Source: an uncultured Gelidibacter sp.
Lineage (GTDB): Bacteria > Bacteroidota > Bacteroidia > Flavobacteriales > Flavobacteriaceae
Direction: 5' to 3'
DNA: 64,000 nt
NCBI RefSeq assembly: GCF_947500795.1
Contig: NZ_CANMTE010000002.1
Coordinates: forward strand, 1-64,000
This document shows positions 1-8,167 of this stretch, in pieces. A program made the position numbers and the translations under genes. The notes under the pieces were generated by a model that worked only from the letters and a program-made list of their open reading frames with translations, was not told where the DNA came from and did not search any database. How positions within the stretch are numbered: position 1 is the stretch's first letter; the number at the start of each line of letters is the position of its first letter.

Positions 1-331
1 ATTTTATATAATTGCAGTATCTTTCAAAGTGGCACGGTTTGACCGAAACACGTGGCACCATCACTCCGAAATAGCCAGCTTCATCCTTTTCTAAAATATT
101 ACCTATTTCACTTAAGGATTCTTCATCTCTATAAACACCATTCCTATCATTCCACACTAACCACTCTATTAAATCCTCACGACACCAAGAATTCAATTCA
201 ACTTTAAGGCTATTAGGACTTAAGTCCATTATTTTGTAATTTGGATGTCTGAGCTTTTCTTCTTCTAGTGCATTAAAAGCCATATAATATAGTTTTAAGA
301 TTTCACTCCTAAAGATAGCAAAATTAAACAT
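1..331 (-). CDS. Unrecognised protein, C-terminus beyond window edge
   Basis: An open frame of about 110 codons starts at an ATG (331-329) and runs off the left edge without a stop. A second in-frame ATG at 283-281 is an alternative start. The protein is acidic and looks protein-like (for example LIEWLVWNDRNGVYRDEE), with no signal peptide or membrane segment in the visible part. I do not recognise a family. It is the only gene-like frame left of the ribosomal block and faces away from it. Because the 3' end is missing, whether it is intact cannot be told. Confidence 0.5.
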   Translation of the reverse strand, partial: MFNFAIFRSEILKLYYMAFNALEEEKLRHPNYKIMDLSPNSLKVELNSWCREDLIEWLVWNDRNGVYRDEESLSEIGNILEKDEAGYFGVMVPRVSVKPCHFERYCNYIK

Positions 332-775
332 TAATTGACTGATTATATTACACTTATAAACTGTAAATCTAACTAATCTGAAGAGAAATTTCCTATCCTA
401 TAATATGATGACTAAATTTTAGAAGGTGAGCTCAAAGATTATAAAGGAGCAAAACCTATGAGCATAAATTGGGAACTTCAAGAACCAATGCCTCATTATT
501 TATGGAAAGATGCGGCTAAACTTTCAGTTGGATAATTGCATTATAATGATGTCCATTAACTACCTCCCCACCCCAAATAAATGTTAATAACCTCAATCCC
601 CTTTCAAAAATCCCACCTCAAATAAGGATGGAAACACCAAAACCTACCAAATCCTTAAGATTTTGATTTTGAGGGGTTCGCCCTACGCAAACGGTCTAAA
701 ACTGTTAAAAAGCATTCCAAAAACTGAAAGAATCTGAGCCACAGTAATTTTATCAACAAAATTCGGTGCATACTA
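332..775. other. Gene-poor stretch with a short coding remnant
   Basis: No complete gene is seen. On the plus strand positions 416-535 form a 39-codon open stretch between stops, ending in PHYLWKDAAKLSVG and a TAA at 533-535; it reads like the tail of a lost gene. An ATG at 458 would give only 25 residues. The rest (540-775) is A/T-rich non-coding sequence with no RNA gene that I recognise. Confidence 0.3.
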
Positions 776-806
776 TTTGGTAATCACATAGATTATCGTA
801 AATTTG
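776..806 (+). promoter_or_regulatory. Bacteroidota promoter of rplM-rpsI
   Basis: TTTG at 776-779, a 19-bp spacer and TAAATTTG at 799-806 match the Bacteroidota -33/-7 consensus (TTTG - N19 - TAnnTTTG) exactly. This is the clearest promoter in the window. Transcription would start near 811, leaving a leader of about 65 nt before rplM. Confidence 0.85.
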
Positions 807-810
807 CAAA

Positions 811-875
811 CTCTTTTTATGAGAGGAATGTTTAACCAGTTGCGCTTATGGCGTGACTTATAAAAATTAATTAGT
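811..875 (+). promoter_or_regulatory. rplM leader with stem-loop (candidate L13 leader)
   Basis: The predicted 5' UTR contains a 7-bp stem, GTTGCGC (839-845) pairing with GCGTGAC (851-857) through a five-base loop, including two G-U pairs. Leader RNAs that bind their own r-protein are known for many r-protein operons, and an L13 leader class has been described for Bacteroidia. Placement just before L13 fits that. The stem is seen; autoregulation is inferred. Confidence 0.45.
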
Positions 876-1331
876 GTGAATACATTAAGCTACAAAACGA
901 TTTCAGCTAACAAAGCTACTGTTGATAAGCAGTGGGTTTTGGTTGACGCTGAAGGGCAAACACTAGGTCGTTTAGCTTCTAAAGTTGCAAAACTTTTAAG
1001 AGGCAAACACAAACCTAACTTCACACCACATGTTGATTGCGGAGATAACGTCATTGTTATCAACTCTGAAAAAATCAACTTAACAGGAAACAAGTGGAAC
1101 GATAAAACTTACATTCGTCACACAGGATATCCAGGTGGTCAAAAAAGTTTATCTGCTATGGAGCTATTCGGAAAAGATCCGGCTAGAGTAGTAGAAAAAT
1201 CAGTAAAAGGGATGCTCCCTAAAAACAAATTAGGTGCAGATTTATTCCGCAACCTAAACGTTGTTGTAGGTGCTGAGCACACACATGCTGCTCAAAAACC
1301 TAAAACAATTAACTTAAACGAATTCAAGTAA
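876..1331 (+). CDS. rplM: 50S ribosomal protein L13
   Basis: L13 is an early-assembly protein of the large ribosomal subunit. The 151-residue protein shows the family hallmarks: [16 protein letters not shown] near residues 20-35, [16 protein letters not shown] near 52-67, and [12 protein letters not shown] near 77-88. Length is normal. The start is GTG at 876; the overlapping GTG at 874 is followed at once by a stop. It forms an operon with rpsI, with the stop and next start overlapping as TAATG. Expression is probably set by the promoter at 776-806 and by the leader hairpin. Confidence 0.97.
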   Translation: MNTLSYKTISANKATVDKQWVLVDAEGQTLGRLASKVAKLLRGKHKPNFTPHVDCGDNVIVINSEKINLTGNKWNDKTYIRHTGYPGGQKSLSAMELFGKDPARVVEKSVKGMLPKNKLGADLFRNLNVVVGAEHTHAAQKPKTINLNEFK

Positions 1332-1717
1332 TGGAAGTAATTCACAAAATTGGCCGTAGAAAGACGGCTGTTGCTCGCGCTTATGTGTCTCAAGGTTCTG
1401 GGAACATAACAATTAATAAAAAAGACATGGCGGTCTATTTTCCTACTGCTACTTTGCAGTACAAGGTAAACCAACCTTTAGTCATGACTAACAATGAAAG
1501 CAACTTTGATATTACAGTAAATGTATATGGAGGTGGTATTACTGGTCAGGCAGAAGCAATCCGTTTAGCTATTTCTCGCGCAATGTGTGAGGTTGATGCT
1601 GATAACAGAGGCATTCTGAAACCAGAAGGATTGTTGACTAGAGACCCAAGAATGGTTGAACGTAAGAAATTCGGTCAGAAGAAAGCTCGTAAGAAATTTC
1701 AATTCTCTAAGCGTTAA
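1331..1717 (+). CDS. rpsI: 30S ribosomal protein S9
   Basis: S9 sits in the head of the small subunit, and its C-terminal tail reaches toward the P-site tRNA. The 128-residue sequence has GRRKTAVARAY at the start, YGGGITGQAEAIRLAISRA in the middle and the basic tail LTRDPRMVERKKFGQKKARK ending KFQFSKR. The start ATG overlaps the stop of rplM by one base, so the two are probably translationally coupled. A strong hairpin terminator follows directly. Confidence 0.97.
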   Translation: MEVIHKIGRRKTAVARAYVSQGSGNITINKKDMAVYFPTATLQYKVNQPLVMTNNESNFDITVNVYGGGITGQAEAIRLAISRAMCEVDADNRGILKPEGLLTRDPRMVERKKFGQKKARKKFQFSKR

Positions 1718-1727
1718 TCTTATTACC

Positions 1728-1773
1728 AACTCGATTGGAAATATGTTCAACTATATTTCCAATCAAGTTTTTT
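1728..1773 (+). terminator. Rho-independent terminator after rpsI
   Basis: A 17-position stem (1728-1744 with 1753-1769) with a single mismatch and an eight-base loop is followed by a T run. It separates rplM-rpsI from rpsB. Confidence 0.85.
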
Positions 1774-1806
1774 AAAAACAAAATTTAACCCAGTTAATGT
1801 TGTCTA

Positions 1807-1822
1807 TCACACCGCGGTGTGA
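1807..1822 (+). promoter_or_regulatory. Perfect palindrome in rpsB leader
   Basis: TCACACCGCGGTGTGA is a perfect 16-bp palindrome, GC-rich in an AT-rich region, about 90 nt before the rpsB start and after the rpsI terminator. There is no T run after it, so it is not a terminator. An r-protein leader element bound by S2, or a DNA operator, are both possible. The function is inferred from position only. Confidence 0.45.
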
Positions 1823-1910
1823 GGGTTTAGTTTAGCATCTAAATGGTAAAGGCGCGCAAAATGCAACCACTTTATCATTGCTAATTCAACAGAACGTAAA
1901 CTATTACAAA

Positions 1911-2687
1911 ATGGAAAAAGTAGAAGTAAAAGAATTACTTGAAGCAGGTGTACACTTTGGTCACTTGACAAGAAAATGGGATCCAAACATGGCTCCTTAC
2001 ATTTATATGGAGCGTAATGGCATCCATATCATCAATCTTTACAAAACAGCTGCTAAAATTGAGGAAACTTCAGAAGCCCTTAAAAAAATTGCAGCTTCAG
2101 GAAAGAAAATTTTATTTGTAGCTACAAAAAAACAAGCTAAAGACATCGTTGCTGAAAAAGCAGGTGCTGTAACTATGCCTTACATCACTGAAAGATGGCC
2201 AGGTGGAATGTTAACTAACTTTATTACTATCAGAAAAGCGGTTAAGAAAATGGCTTCTATTGATAGAATGAAAAAAGATGGTACATTCTTAACATTGTCT
2301 AAGAAAGAACGTTTACAAGTTGACCGTTTAAGAGCTAAGTTAGAGAAAAACTTAGGTTCAATTTCTGACATGACCCGTTTGCCAGGTGCTTTATTTGTAG
2401 TGGACATTAAACGTGAACACATTGCTATTAGAGAAGCCCAGAAATTAAACATTCCAATCTTTGCAATGGTGGATACGAATTCTGATCCACGTCAAGTAGA
2501 CTACGTAATTCCTGCGAATGACGATGCTTCAAAATCTATTGACAAAGTTTTATCTATCGTAACTTCTGCAATTGCAGACGGTTTATCTGAGCGTAAATCA
2601 GACAAAACTGATAAAGATGATACGACTGTAGAGAAAACTGAAAAGAAAGCAGCTACTAAGAAAGTTGCCGCTGACGAAGAAGAATAA
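1911..2687 (+). CDS. rpsB: 30S ribosomal protein S2
   Basis: S2 is a small-subunit protein at the head-body junction. The start is the ATG at 1911, giving 258 residues beginning MEKVEVKELLEAGVHFGH, which is the usual flavobacterial N-terminus; an in-frame TTG-like start at 1878 would add 11 residues with no family counterpart. Hallmarks are GVHFGHLTRKWDPNMAPYIY, ERWPGGMLTNF and DTNSDPRQVDYVIPANDDA. The last 40 residues are a charged Lys/Glu tail, typical for Bacteroidota. tsf follows, as in most bacteria, but with a terminator-like hairpin in between. Confidence 0.97.
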   Translation: MEKVEVKELLEAGVHFGHLTRKWDPNMAPYIYMERNGIHIINLYKTAAKIEETSEALKKIAASGKKILFVATKKQAKDIVAEKAGAVTMPYITERWPGGMLTNFITIRKAVKKMASIDRMKKDGTFLTLSKKERLQVDRLRAKLEKNLGSISDMTRLPGALFVVDIKREHIAIREAQKLNIPIFAMVDTNSDPRQVDYVIPANDDASKSIDKVLSIVTSAIADGLSERKSDKTDKDDTTVEKTEKKAATKKVAADEEE

Positions 2688-2708
2688 TTAAATATTATAC
2701 AATATCTT

Positions 2709-2759
2709 AAAGTCGTTTGTTTCTTTTCTTTGCTGAAAATAAATCGAACGACTTTTTTT
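2709..2759 (+). terminator. Hairpin and T run between rpsB and tsf
   Basis: AAAGTCGTT (2709-2717) pairs with AACGACTTT (2747-2755), and T residues follow directly. It probably reduces read-through into tsf rather than fully blocking it, since no good separate promoter is visible in the 20 bases before tsf. Confidence 0.7.
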
Positions 2760-2779
2760 AATAAATACACTTAGAAATT

Positions 2780-3745
2780 ATGACAAAAATAACAGCTGCA
2801 GACGTTAACAAATTAAGACAAGCTACAGGTGCAGGAATGATGGACTGTAAAAAAGCTTTGGTTGAAGCCGAAGGTGATTTTGATAAAGCAATTGATGTAT
2901 TGCGTAAAAAAGGTCAGAAAGTTGCTGAAAAAAGAGCGGACAGAGAATCTTCTGAAGGTGCTGCTGTTGCTAAATTGAACGATGACAACACTGTTGGTGT
3001 TGCTATTGTTGTTGGTTGTGAGACTGACTTTGTTGGTAAAAACGAGTCTTTCATCGCCCTAGCTAATGATATTGCTGATATTGCTCTTAACTGTACTACT
3101 AAAGAAGAAGTTTTAGCTTCTGATTTTGGTGGAATGACGGTTGCTGAGAAATTGATTGAGCAAACTGGTGTTATTGGTGAGAAAATTGATTTAAACGCTT
3201 TTGAAAGATTGGAAGCTCCTTATGTTGGTGCTTACGTTCATATCAATAAAATTGCTGCTTTAGTTGGTTTCTCTTCTAAAGTTGACAACGTTGAAACGTT
3301 AGCGAAAGATGTAGCTATGCAAGTAGCTTCTATGGGTGCTACTACATTATCTTACAAAGATTTTGATCCTGCATTCGTAGCATCAGAAACTGAAGCAAGA
3401 ATTGCTGTTATTGAGAAAGACAATGAAGAATTAGTACGTTTAGGAAAAACGCTTAAAAATGTACCTAAATACATCTCTATGTCTCAATTAACTCCTGAAG
3501 TTTTAGCTCAAGCTGAAGAAGATGCGAAAGCTGAATTGAAAGCTGAAGGTAAACCAGAGCAAATCTGGGACAGAATCCTTCCTGGTAAAATGGAGCGTTT
3601 TATTGCTGACAACACAACGTTAGATCAAGAAAAATGTTTATTGGACCAAACGTTTATTAAAGACGAAAAGATGAATGTTGAGAAGTATGTTGCTTCTTAC
3701 GGCGATGTTAAAGTTACTGACTTTAAACGTGTATCTTTAGGATAA
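2780..3745 (+). CDS. tsf: Elongation factor Ts
   Basis: EF-Ts exchanges GDP for GTP on EF-Tu during translation. The 321-residue protein has the N-terminal UBA-like domain (residues about 1-50, with RQATGAGMMDCKKALVEAEGD) and the TDFVGKNESF motif near residue 82 that contacts EF-Tu. The rest forms the dimerisation domain with a coiled-coil region. Length is normal for Bacteroidota. It is downstream of rpsB, the near-universal order, and is followed by a strong terminator. Confidence 0.97.
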   Translation: MTKITAADVNKLRQATGAGMMDCKKALVEAEGDFDKAIDVLRKKGQKVAEKRADRESSEGAAVAKLNDDNTVGVAIVVGCETDFVGKNESFIALANDIADIALNCTTKEEVLASDFGGMTVAEKLIEQTGVIGEKIDLNAFERLEAPYVGAYVHINKIAALVGFSSKVDNVETLAKDVAMQVASMGATTLSYKDFDPAFVASETEARIAVIEKDNEELVRLGKTLKNVPKYISMSQLTPEVLAQAEEDAKAELKAEGKPEQIWDRILPGKMERFIADNTTLDQEKCLLDQTFIKDEKMNVEKYVASYGDVKVTDFKRVSLG

Positions 3746-3807
3746 TCAACTCATTCCTGCGACGGCAGGAAACCTTTTAGGTTAAGCGCAAGCTAATCTT
3801 TTATTAC

Positions 3808-3847
3808 AAAAGCCCCGACTTCATTCTTATTGAGGTAGGGGCTTTTT
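3808..3847 (+). terminator. Rho-independent terminator after tsf
   Basis: AAAAGCCCC (3808-3816) pairs with GGGGCTTTT (3838-3846), followed by further T residues. The GC-rich stem and T run make a strong terminator. Confidence 0.85.
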
Positions 3848-4052
3848 GTTTTGTATGCTTGTTTTGAACGATTGATAATACTAGAATGGATGGTGGATTG
3901 GTTTGCTGGAAGAAAACAGCAACTATGGCATTATCCTGGTAATTGTATAACGCCAACCCTTCCTAAGAGGATATAATTATCATAAAAAAAGCACAATCAT
4001 AATAACGGTACTTATAAAATAATTATATTAATACGTATAATTAGAACCTGAC
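3848..4052. other. Intergenic stretch before toxin-antitoxin locus
   Basis: No gene is seen. The segment 3914-3945 resembles 4751-4782 on the far side of the toxin-antitoxin locus (24 of 32 positions identical by hand alignment), so the locus may lie between two diverged copies of the same sequence. Confidence 0.3.
4021..4042. promoter_or_regulatory. Inverted repeat, candidate antitoxin operator
   Basis: AATTATA (4021-4027) and TATAATT (4036-4042) are inverted copies eight bases apart, ten bases before the antitoxin start. Antitoxins with DNA-binding N-termini usually repress their own operon by binding such a site. AT-rich repeats also arise by chance, so this is tentative. Confidence 0.35.
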
Positions 4053-4301
4053 ATGGACGCAAAACTCACTTTAAAATTAAATCAAGAAATTATTAAAAAG
4101 GCAAAAATATATGCTTCAAATAAACAATTGAGCCTATCCCGTATTATCGAAGCTTACTTGCAATCTCTGGTTTCAGAAAAGATAACTTCTGATTTTGAAA
4201 TCTCACCCTTTGTGAAAAGCATTTCTACAGGCACTAAAACACCAAGTAACTTGGATTATAAGGGAGCATACGGGGAACATCTGATGAAAAAATACAAATA
4301 A
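4053..4301 (+). CDS. DUF6364 family antitoxin
   Basis: Predicted antitoxin of a type II pair. The 82-residue protein begins MDAKLTLKLNQEIIKKAKIYA, the beta-strand/helix pattern of ribbon-helix-helix-like DNA binders, followed by LSRIIEAYLQSL. The C-terminal part contains ISPFVKSISTG and LDYKGAYGEHLMKKY, typical of DUF6364 proteins, which are usually paired with PIN-domain toxins. That tail normally wraps the toxin. Here the toxin right behind it is broken, so this gene now stands alone. An inverted repeat just upstream may be its operator. Confidence 0.75.
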   Translation: MDAKLTLKLNQEIIKKAKIYASNKQLSLSRIIEAYLQSLVSEKITSDFEISPFVKSISTGTKTPSNLDYKGAYGEHLMKKYK

Positions 4302-4716
4302 AAAAGCGGTTGTTTAGAGACACAACTGTCATGTTGGATTTCTTGGGTGAACGGGAACCCTTTTATGATGCAATCGCTAAAATTGCCACATTAGCGGATA
4401 CAAACTGACTATTGTTGTTTCTCCAATTTCGTTTGCCACAGTAAATTACTTTATTTCAAAATTTGAAAGTCCAAAAATTGCCAGAGAAAAACTTCGTAAG
4501 TTTAAAATATTGAGTGAAGTATGTTCACTTGACGAACAAACTATTGAAAAAGGACTCAATTCATCAATAAAGGATTTTGAAGATGCGCTACAATATTTCA
4601 GCGCCACCGAATCAGATTGTGAAATCATCATTACTCGGAATGGAAAAGATTTCAAAAAATCGCTTCTGCCGGTGATGACTGCCGACGAATTCTTAAAAAG
4701 TTTGATTAAGAATTAA
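4298..4716 (+). pseudogene. PIN-domain toxin (VapC-like), frameshifted
   Basis: Conceptual translation gives a whole PIN-domain ribonuclease toxin, but in two frames. Positions 4298-4405 encode KRLFRDTTVMLDFLGEREPF and end in TGA at 4406-4408; the next frame continues from 4402 with KLTIVVSPISFATVNYF through DFEDALQYFSA and IITRNGKDF to a TAA ending at 4716. One missing base in the run near 4401-4405 explains the shift. The first codons have no ATG (ATA lies where a start is expected), and Arg replaces the usual Leu before the first catalytic Asp. The acidic residues D-T-T and D-F-E-D-A are otherwise kept. Inactivated toxin or sequencing error are the two readings. Confidence 0.75.
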
Positions 4717-5228
4717 CTTGTAGTATTAAGGAAATAGATTTGTTCATGGAAAACAATAACAATCGCTTTACCCTGATAATGGCGCATACGTAACGATAAT
4801 CGACAATTAGTTTAGTTTAATCATACCTACGCCGCCTTCCCCTCAATCTGACCTGTTTTAAACCGTTTTAGAAAGCTTCTCTCCGCCAATTGATATTGGG
4901 CTTCAAAAGATATAGCACAAGCAATCACATCGCTTATAAACCTTTTTATACATGCTCAATTAGGAACGACTCCCCATTCTATTGTCATCATTTCTAAATC
5001 CTCTTCTTTATCGGTATATCACCCAGCAATCGCGAAGCTCCCCAAAGTTAAAAATGCGCCATTTCAACGCTTCAAATAATTCTATCACTCAAGTATTCCT
5101 AAGCATCATTAAGTGTCTTGTAAACCTCTTAAAAATGCTTGAAAAACGACCTTTGATCAACTTTTAGAGCCGCTTTAATCTTCGTGGCAGCAAAATCGGC
5201 CGTCTATAAAAATTTCAAAATAGTGCAT
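4717..5228. other. Gene-poor stretch with decayed coding remnant
   Basis: No intact gene is supported. On the minus strand 4827-4955 is open for 42 codons without an ATG and ends SFLKRFKTGQIEGKAA before a stop; it reads like the C-terminus of a lost gene. A plus-strand 61-codon frame at 4982-5167 is low in quality and is not called. Segment 4751-4782 is the right-hand partner of the diverged repeat described upstream of the antitoxin. Confidence 0.3.
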
Positions 5229-5257
5229 AAAAAAAACGTCCATCAAATTGATGGACG
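5229..5257 (-). terminator. Rho-independent terminator of TonB receptor gene
   Basis: Read on the minus strand, CGTCCATCA pairs with TGATGGACG around a tiny loop and is followed by eight T residues. It lies about 50 bases beyond the receptor stop codon. Confidence 0.85.
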
Positions 5258-5310
5258 CTTTCTACTTTATAATAACCTCCTAAGAGTGTTATATATATTT
5301 AAAACTTTGC

Positions 5311-8001
5311 TTAGAAGTTGTAACGTAAGCTAAAGTTCCAAGTTCTACCCCAACCGAAGTATCCTTGGTTACCATCAGCAACACCTTCGTAAACTCTGTT
5401 ATTTGATACGTAAGTCCCTTTAGATGGATCACGTGGATCAACATTATCAGTTACCTGAATGTTAGATCTTAATTCAGAAAGATAAACTTCTCCAAATACG
5501 TTGTTCACGTTTAATCTCATCACTAAAGAATTAGTTTTCTCTTTACCTAAAAGCATTTTGTAAGAGATACCAGCATCCATAATGTCATAAGAAGGTAATT
5601 CTACGTTGTTTTTAACTGCACCAACATTAGCGTATAATTTATCATACATTCTATAGTCAGCATCAATAGAGAAACGCTCTAAGATTTCGTAGTCAAGACC
5701 TAAACCAACTGTAAATTGAGCAGCATCTCCAACTTTACCACCGTCAACATCTTGTGATTCTTTAGCCAACACAACACGGTTGTCGTTTCTTGTAGTTGTT
5801 ACTGCGTCACCAACATATTCCCAGTTACCAAAAGAAGCGAATCCTTTAATATCTAATTTTTCAAATGGTTTTGCAACAACATCCAACTCAATACCTTGGT
5901 GTAATTGTTCAACACTTTCGTTAGTGATAAATACTTCAGTTCCTGCAGGAACAACAGTTCCTTCATAATCAGTATCTCTTGTTAAGATTCTTGAAGAACT
6001 TGTTACTCTATCTTTCCAAGACGTTCTGTAAGCGTTTAAGTTTGCAGTAAAGAATTGGCTCTTAAATGCATAACCAGCTTCCAATCCTAAGATTTTCTCA
6101 TTCTCAGTTAATGGGTTTACTTGGTTAGTAAAGTTCAAGTAAATGTTATCGTGGTATGGTTGACGAGAGTAGTAACCAGCGTTTACGTAGATAGAGTTAT
6201 CTTCGTTAAGTAATACGCTACCTCCAGTTTTTAAGTTGTAACCAAAATTAGTTACTTTTTCAGCATCTTTAAACTGAGTTAAGTAATCAAAACGATCTTC
6301 ACGCTCATGGCTTTGGTTAGATACAGATCCTTGGAAGAATGCTGAAAAACCATCATTAGCATACTCTACTTGAGTAAATGCACCACCGTAGTTGATTCTT
6401 TCGCTATAGTCATAGTTGATTCTTTGATCTTCAGCAGCAGTATTGAAAGTTGCGTACCATGGCTCGATTTTATAATTTGTATCGATATTTCTCAATACAT
6501 TGTTAGCGTTATTTCTTTGGTGATCAGCACCTCTTAAGTTAACACTTTCTTGCCATCCGTCTAATCCTACAAAGTTAACTACTTGTCTGTAGTGTGTACC
6601 GTAGTAAGTTCTTAAATCGATACCTGCGTTTAACGTTAAGTTTTCAGCAAGTTCTGTTTCAAAGTTAGTTACGAAACCGTACCAGTTATGGTTGTTTGCA
6701 GATGCACGTAATAAATACCCGCCATCAGAAAAACTTCCAGTTCCAATGTTTCTATTGCTTGCAGCAATGGCATCATAGTCGATTAAACCAGTTTCAGAAT
6801 CTTTAAGTTTGTAAGCACTTCTTCCGTAGTTACCTGTTCCACCACCACGGCCCCAAGAAGCGTATAGTACAGTAGATAATGAAGTGTTGTCATTGATTGA
6901 CCAGTCCCAGTTTAAGTTAGCTACTGGTTTGTGGTAGTAGTTAGTTCTTTCACTTAAATACTGACCATCTAAATAACCGTAGTTATCGTTGAATTTTCTT
7001 CCACGTTGTAAATACGTTGCAATACTTTTTGAGAAGTTTTGATCGTGTTGTTGTGGTGCACCAGTAATCAAGAAGTTGAAGTTATGGTTGTCATTTGCTT
7101 TGTATCCAACAGATACGAAGTAGTTTTGACCTTCACCAAAAGTACCGTGGTTGTAACCATCACCTTGCCAGTGTGTCAACATTGCACTTACACCCCATCC
7201 TGATTCTGTCATTCCGCTGTTATAACCTACTGTAGATTTGAAGTAGTTGTCATTTGCAACACCAGTTTGGATAAATCCACCTTGTCTTCTATCAGTTGCT
7301 TTAGTTACAAAGTTAACTGTTCCACCAACAGATGAAATCGCTAATTTAGAAGAACCTAAACCACGCTGAATTTGAATTGCGCTAGCAATATCAGACATAC
7401 CTGACCAGTTAGACCAGTACATTTTACCATCTTCCATTCCGTTGATTGGTTGCCCGTTCAATAAGAATGCAGTATTATCTTGCTCAAAACCACGAACAGA
7501 GATTCTTGAATCTCCAAATCCGCTTGATTGTCCTGCAACATATACAGAAGGTGTGTTCACCAACGTAGCAGTAACATCACTAGTACCAACTTTAGCTTGA
7601 ATTTCAGAAGCTCTAATCGTAGAAACTGCGATTGGCGTTTTTCTGTCATCAGCTAAATCGATAAGACCAGAACCAACAATAACAACCTCATCTAATGAGT
7701 TATCTGTTAATAAGTTGATTGTTCCTAAGTCTTGACCACTTGTGAACGTAATAGTTTTTGAACCGAAACCTACGTAAGAAATTACTAAACTACCAGAACT
7801 TGCTTGCGTAGTTAAAGTGAACTCCCCATCAAAGTTTGTGGTGGTTCCGTTTGTTGTACCTTTTTCAACAACGTTGGCTCCTGGAAGTGGTGCGTTCATG
7901 TCCGCATCCATAATCTTCCCCTTTACCGTGCTTTGAGAAAAAGCTGCTGTAGCAAATAACATCGCAACAGACATCATTAAGAATTGAGTAAATTTTTTCA
8001 T
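5311..8001 (-). CDS. TonB-dependent receptor with carboxypeptidase-like N-terminal domain
   Basis: An outer-membrane active transporter of 896 residues, energised by TonB. A signal peptide (about residues 1-22, ending ATAAFSQS) is followed by a carboxypeptidase-D regulatory-like domain (about 24-110, with PLPGANVVEKGTTNGT and FDGEFTL), then LDEVVIVG, a TonB-box-like segment, and the plug (SRISVRGF, FLLNGQPINGMEDG). The rest is a 22-strand-type barrel ending in the aromatic residue of LRYNF, the outer-membrane assembly signal. No SusD gene is adjacent, so it is not a classical SusCD pair and its substrate is unknown. It is transcribed alone, from a -7-like box upstream to the hairpin terminator downstream. 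Confidence 0.93.
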   Translation of the reverse strand: MKKFTQFLMMSVAMLFATAAFSQSTVKGKIMDADMNAPLPGANVVEKGTTNGTTTNFDGEFTLTTQASSGSLVISYVGFGSKTITFTSGQDLGTINLLTDNSLDEVVIVGSGLIDLADDRKTPIAVSTIRASEIQAKVGTSDVTATLVNTPSVYVAGQSSGFGDSRISVRGFEQDNTAFLLNGQPINGMEDGKMYWSNWSGMSDIASAIQIQRGLGSSKLAISSVGGTVNFVTKATDRRQGGFIQTGVANDNYFKSTVGYNSGMTESGWGVSAMLTHWQGDGYNHGTFGEGQNYFVSVGYKANDNHNFNFLITGAPQQHDQNFSKSIATYLQRGRKFNDNYGYLDGQYLSERTNYYHKPVANLNWDWSINDNTSLSTVLYASWGRGGGTGNYGRSAYKLKDSETGLIDYDAIAASNRNIGTGSFSDGGYLLRASANNHNWYGFVTNFETELAENLTLNAGIDLRTYYGTHYRQVVNFVGLDGWQESVNLRGADHQRNNANNVLRNIDTNYKIEPWYATFNTAAEDQRINYDYSERINYGGAFTQVEYANDGFSAFFQGSVSNQSHEREDRFDYLTQFKDAEKVTNFGYNLKTGGSVLLNEDNSIYVNAGYYSRQPYHDNIYLNFTNQVNPLTENEKILGLEAGYAFKSQFFTANLNAYRTSWKDRVTSSSRILTRDTDYEGTVVPAGTEVFITNESVEQLHQGIELDVVAKPFEKLDIKGFASFGNWEYVGDAVTTTRNDNRVVLAKESQDVDGGKVGDAAQFTVGLGLDYEILERFSIDADYRMYDKLYANVGAVKNNVELPSYDIMDAGISYKMLLGKEKTNSLVMRLNVNNVFGEVYLSELRSNIQVTDNVDPRDPSKGTYVSNNRVYEGVADGNQGYFGWGRTWNFSLRYNF

Positions 8002-8036
8002 TTTTAACGTTTAAAAATTAGATTTTAAATTTCGCG

Positions 8037-8044
8037 CAAAATTA
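8037..8044 (-). promoter_or_regulatory. -7 box of the TonB receptor gene
   Basis: TAATTTTG on the minus strand fits TAnnTTTG and lies 36-43 bases before the receptor start. No good TTTG is seen 19 bp further upstream. Confidence 0.45.
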
Positions 8045-8167
8045 CAGTATTATTATGATTTAATAATACGAAAAGGTTAAGAAATATTTAACACCACGAA
8101 TTTAACAGATTTTAACATTAAAAACTTCGCTATCAGAATGAAGCTACACGAAAGTTCTTAACAGTTT

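Noticed and set aside
661-720. tRNA-like GGTTCG stretch
   Set aside because: No acceptor or anticodon stem can be drawn around it.
1795-1802. TAATGTTG as a -7 box for rpsB
   Set aside because: Only seven of eight matches, no TTTG upstream, and transcription would begin inside the palindrome.
4982-5167. 61-codon open frame on the plus strand
   Set aside because: No family, no promoter, and composition like non-coding DNA in a decayed region.
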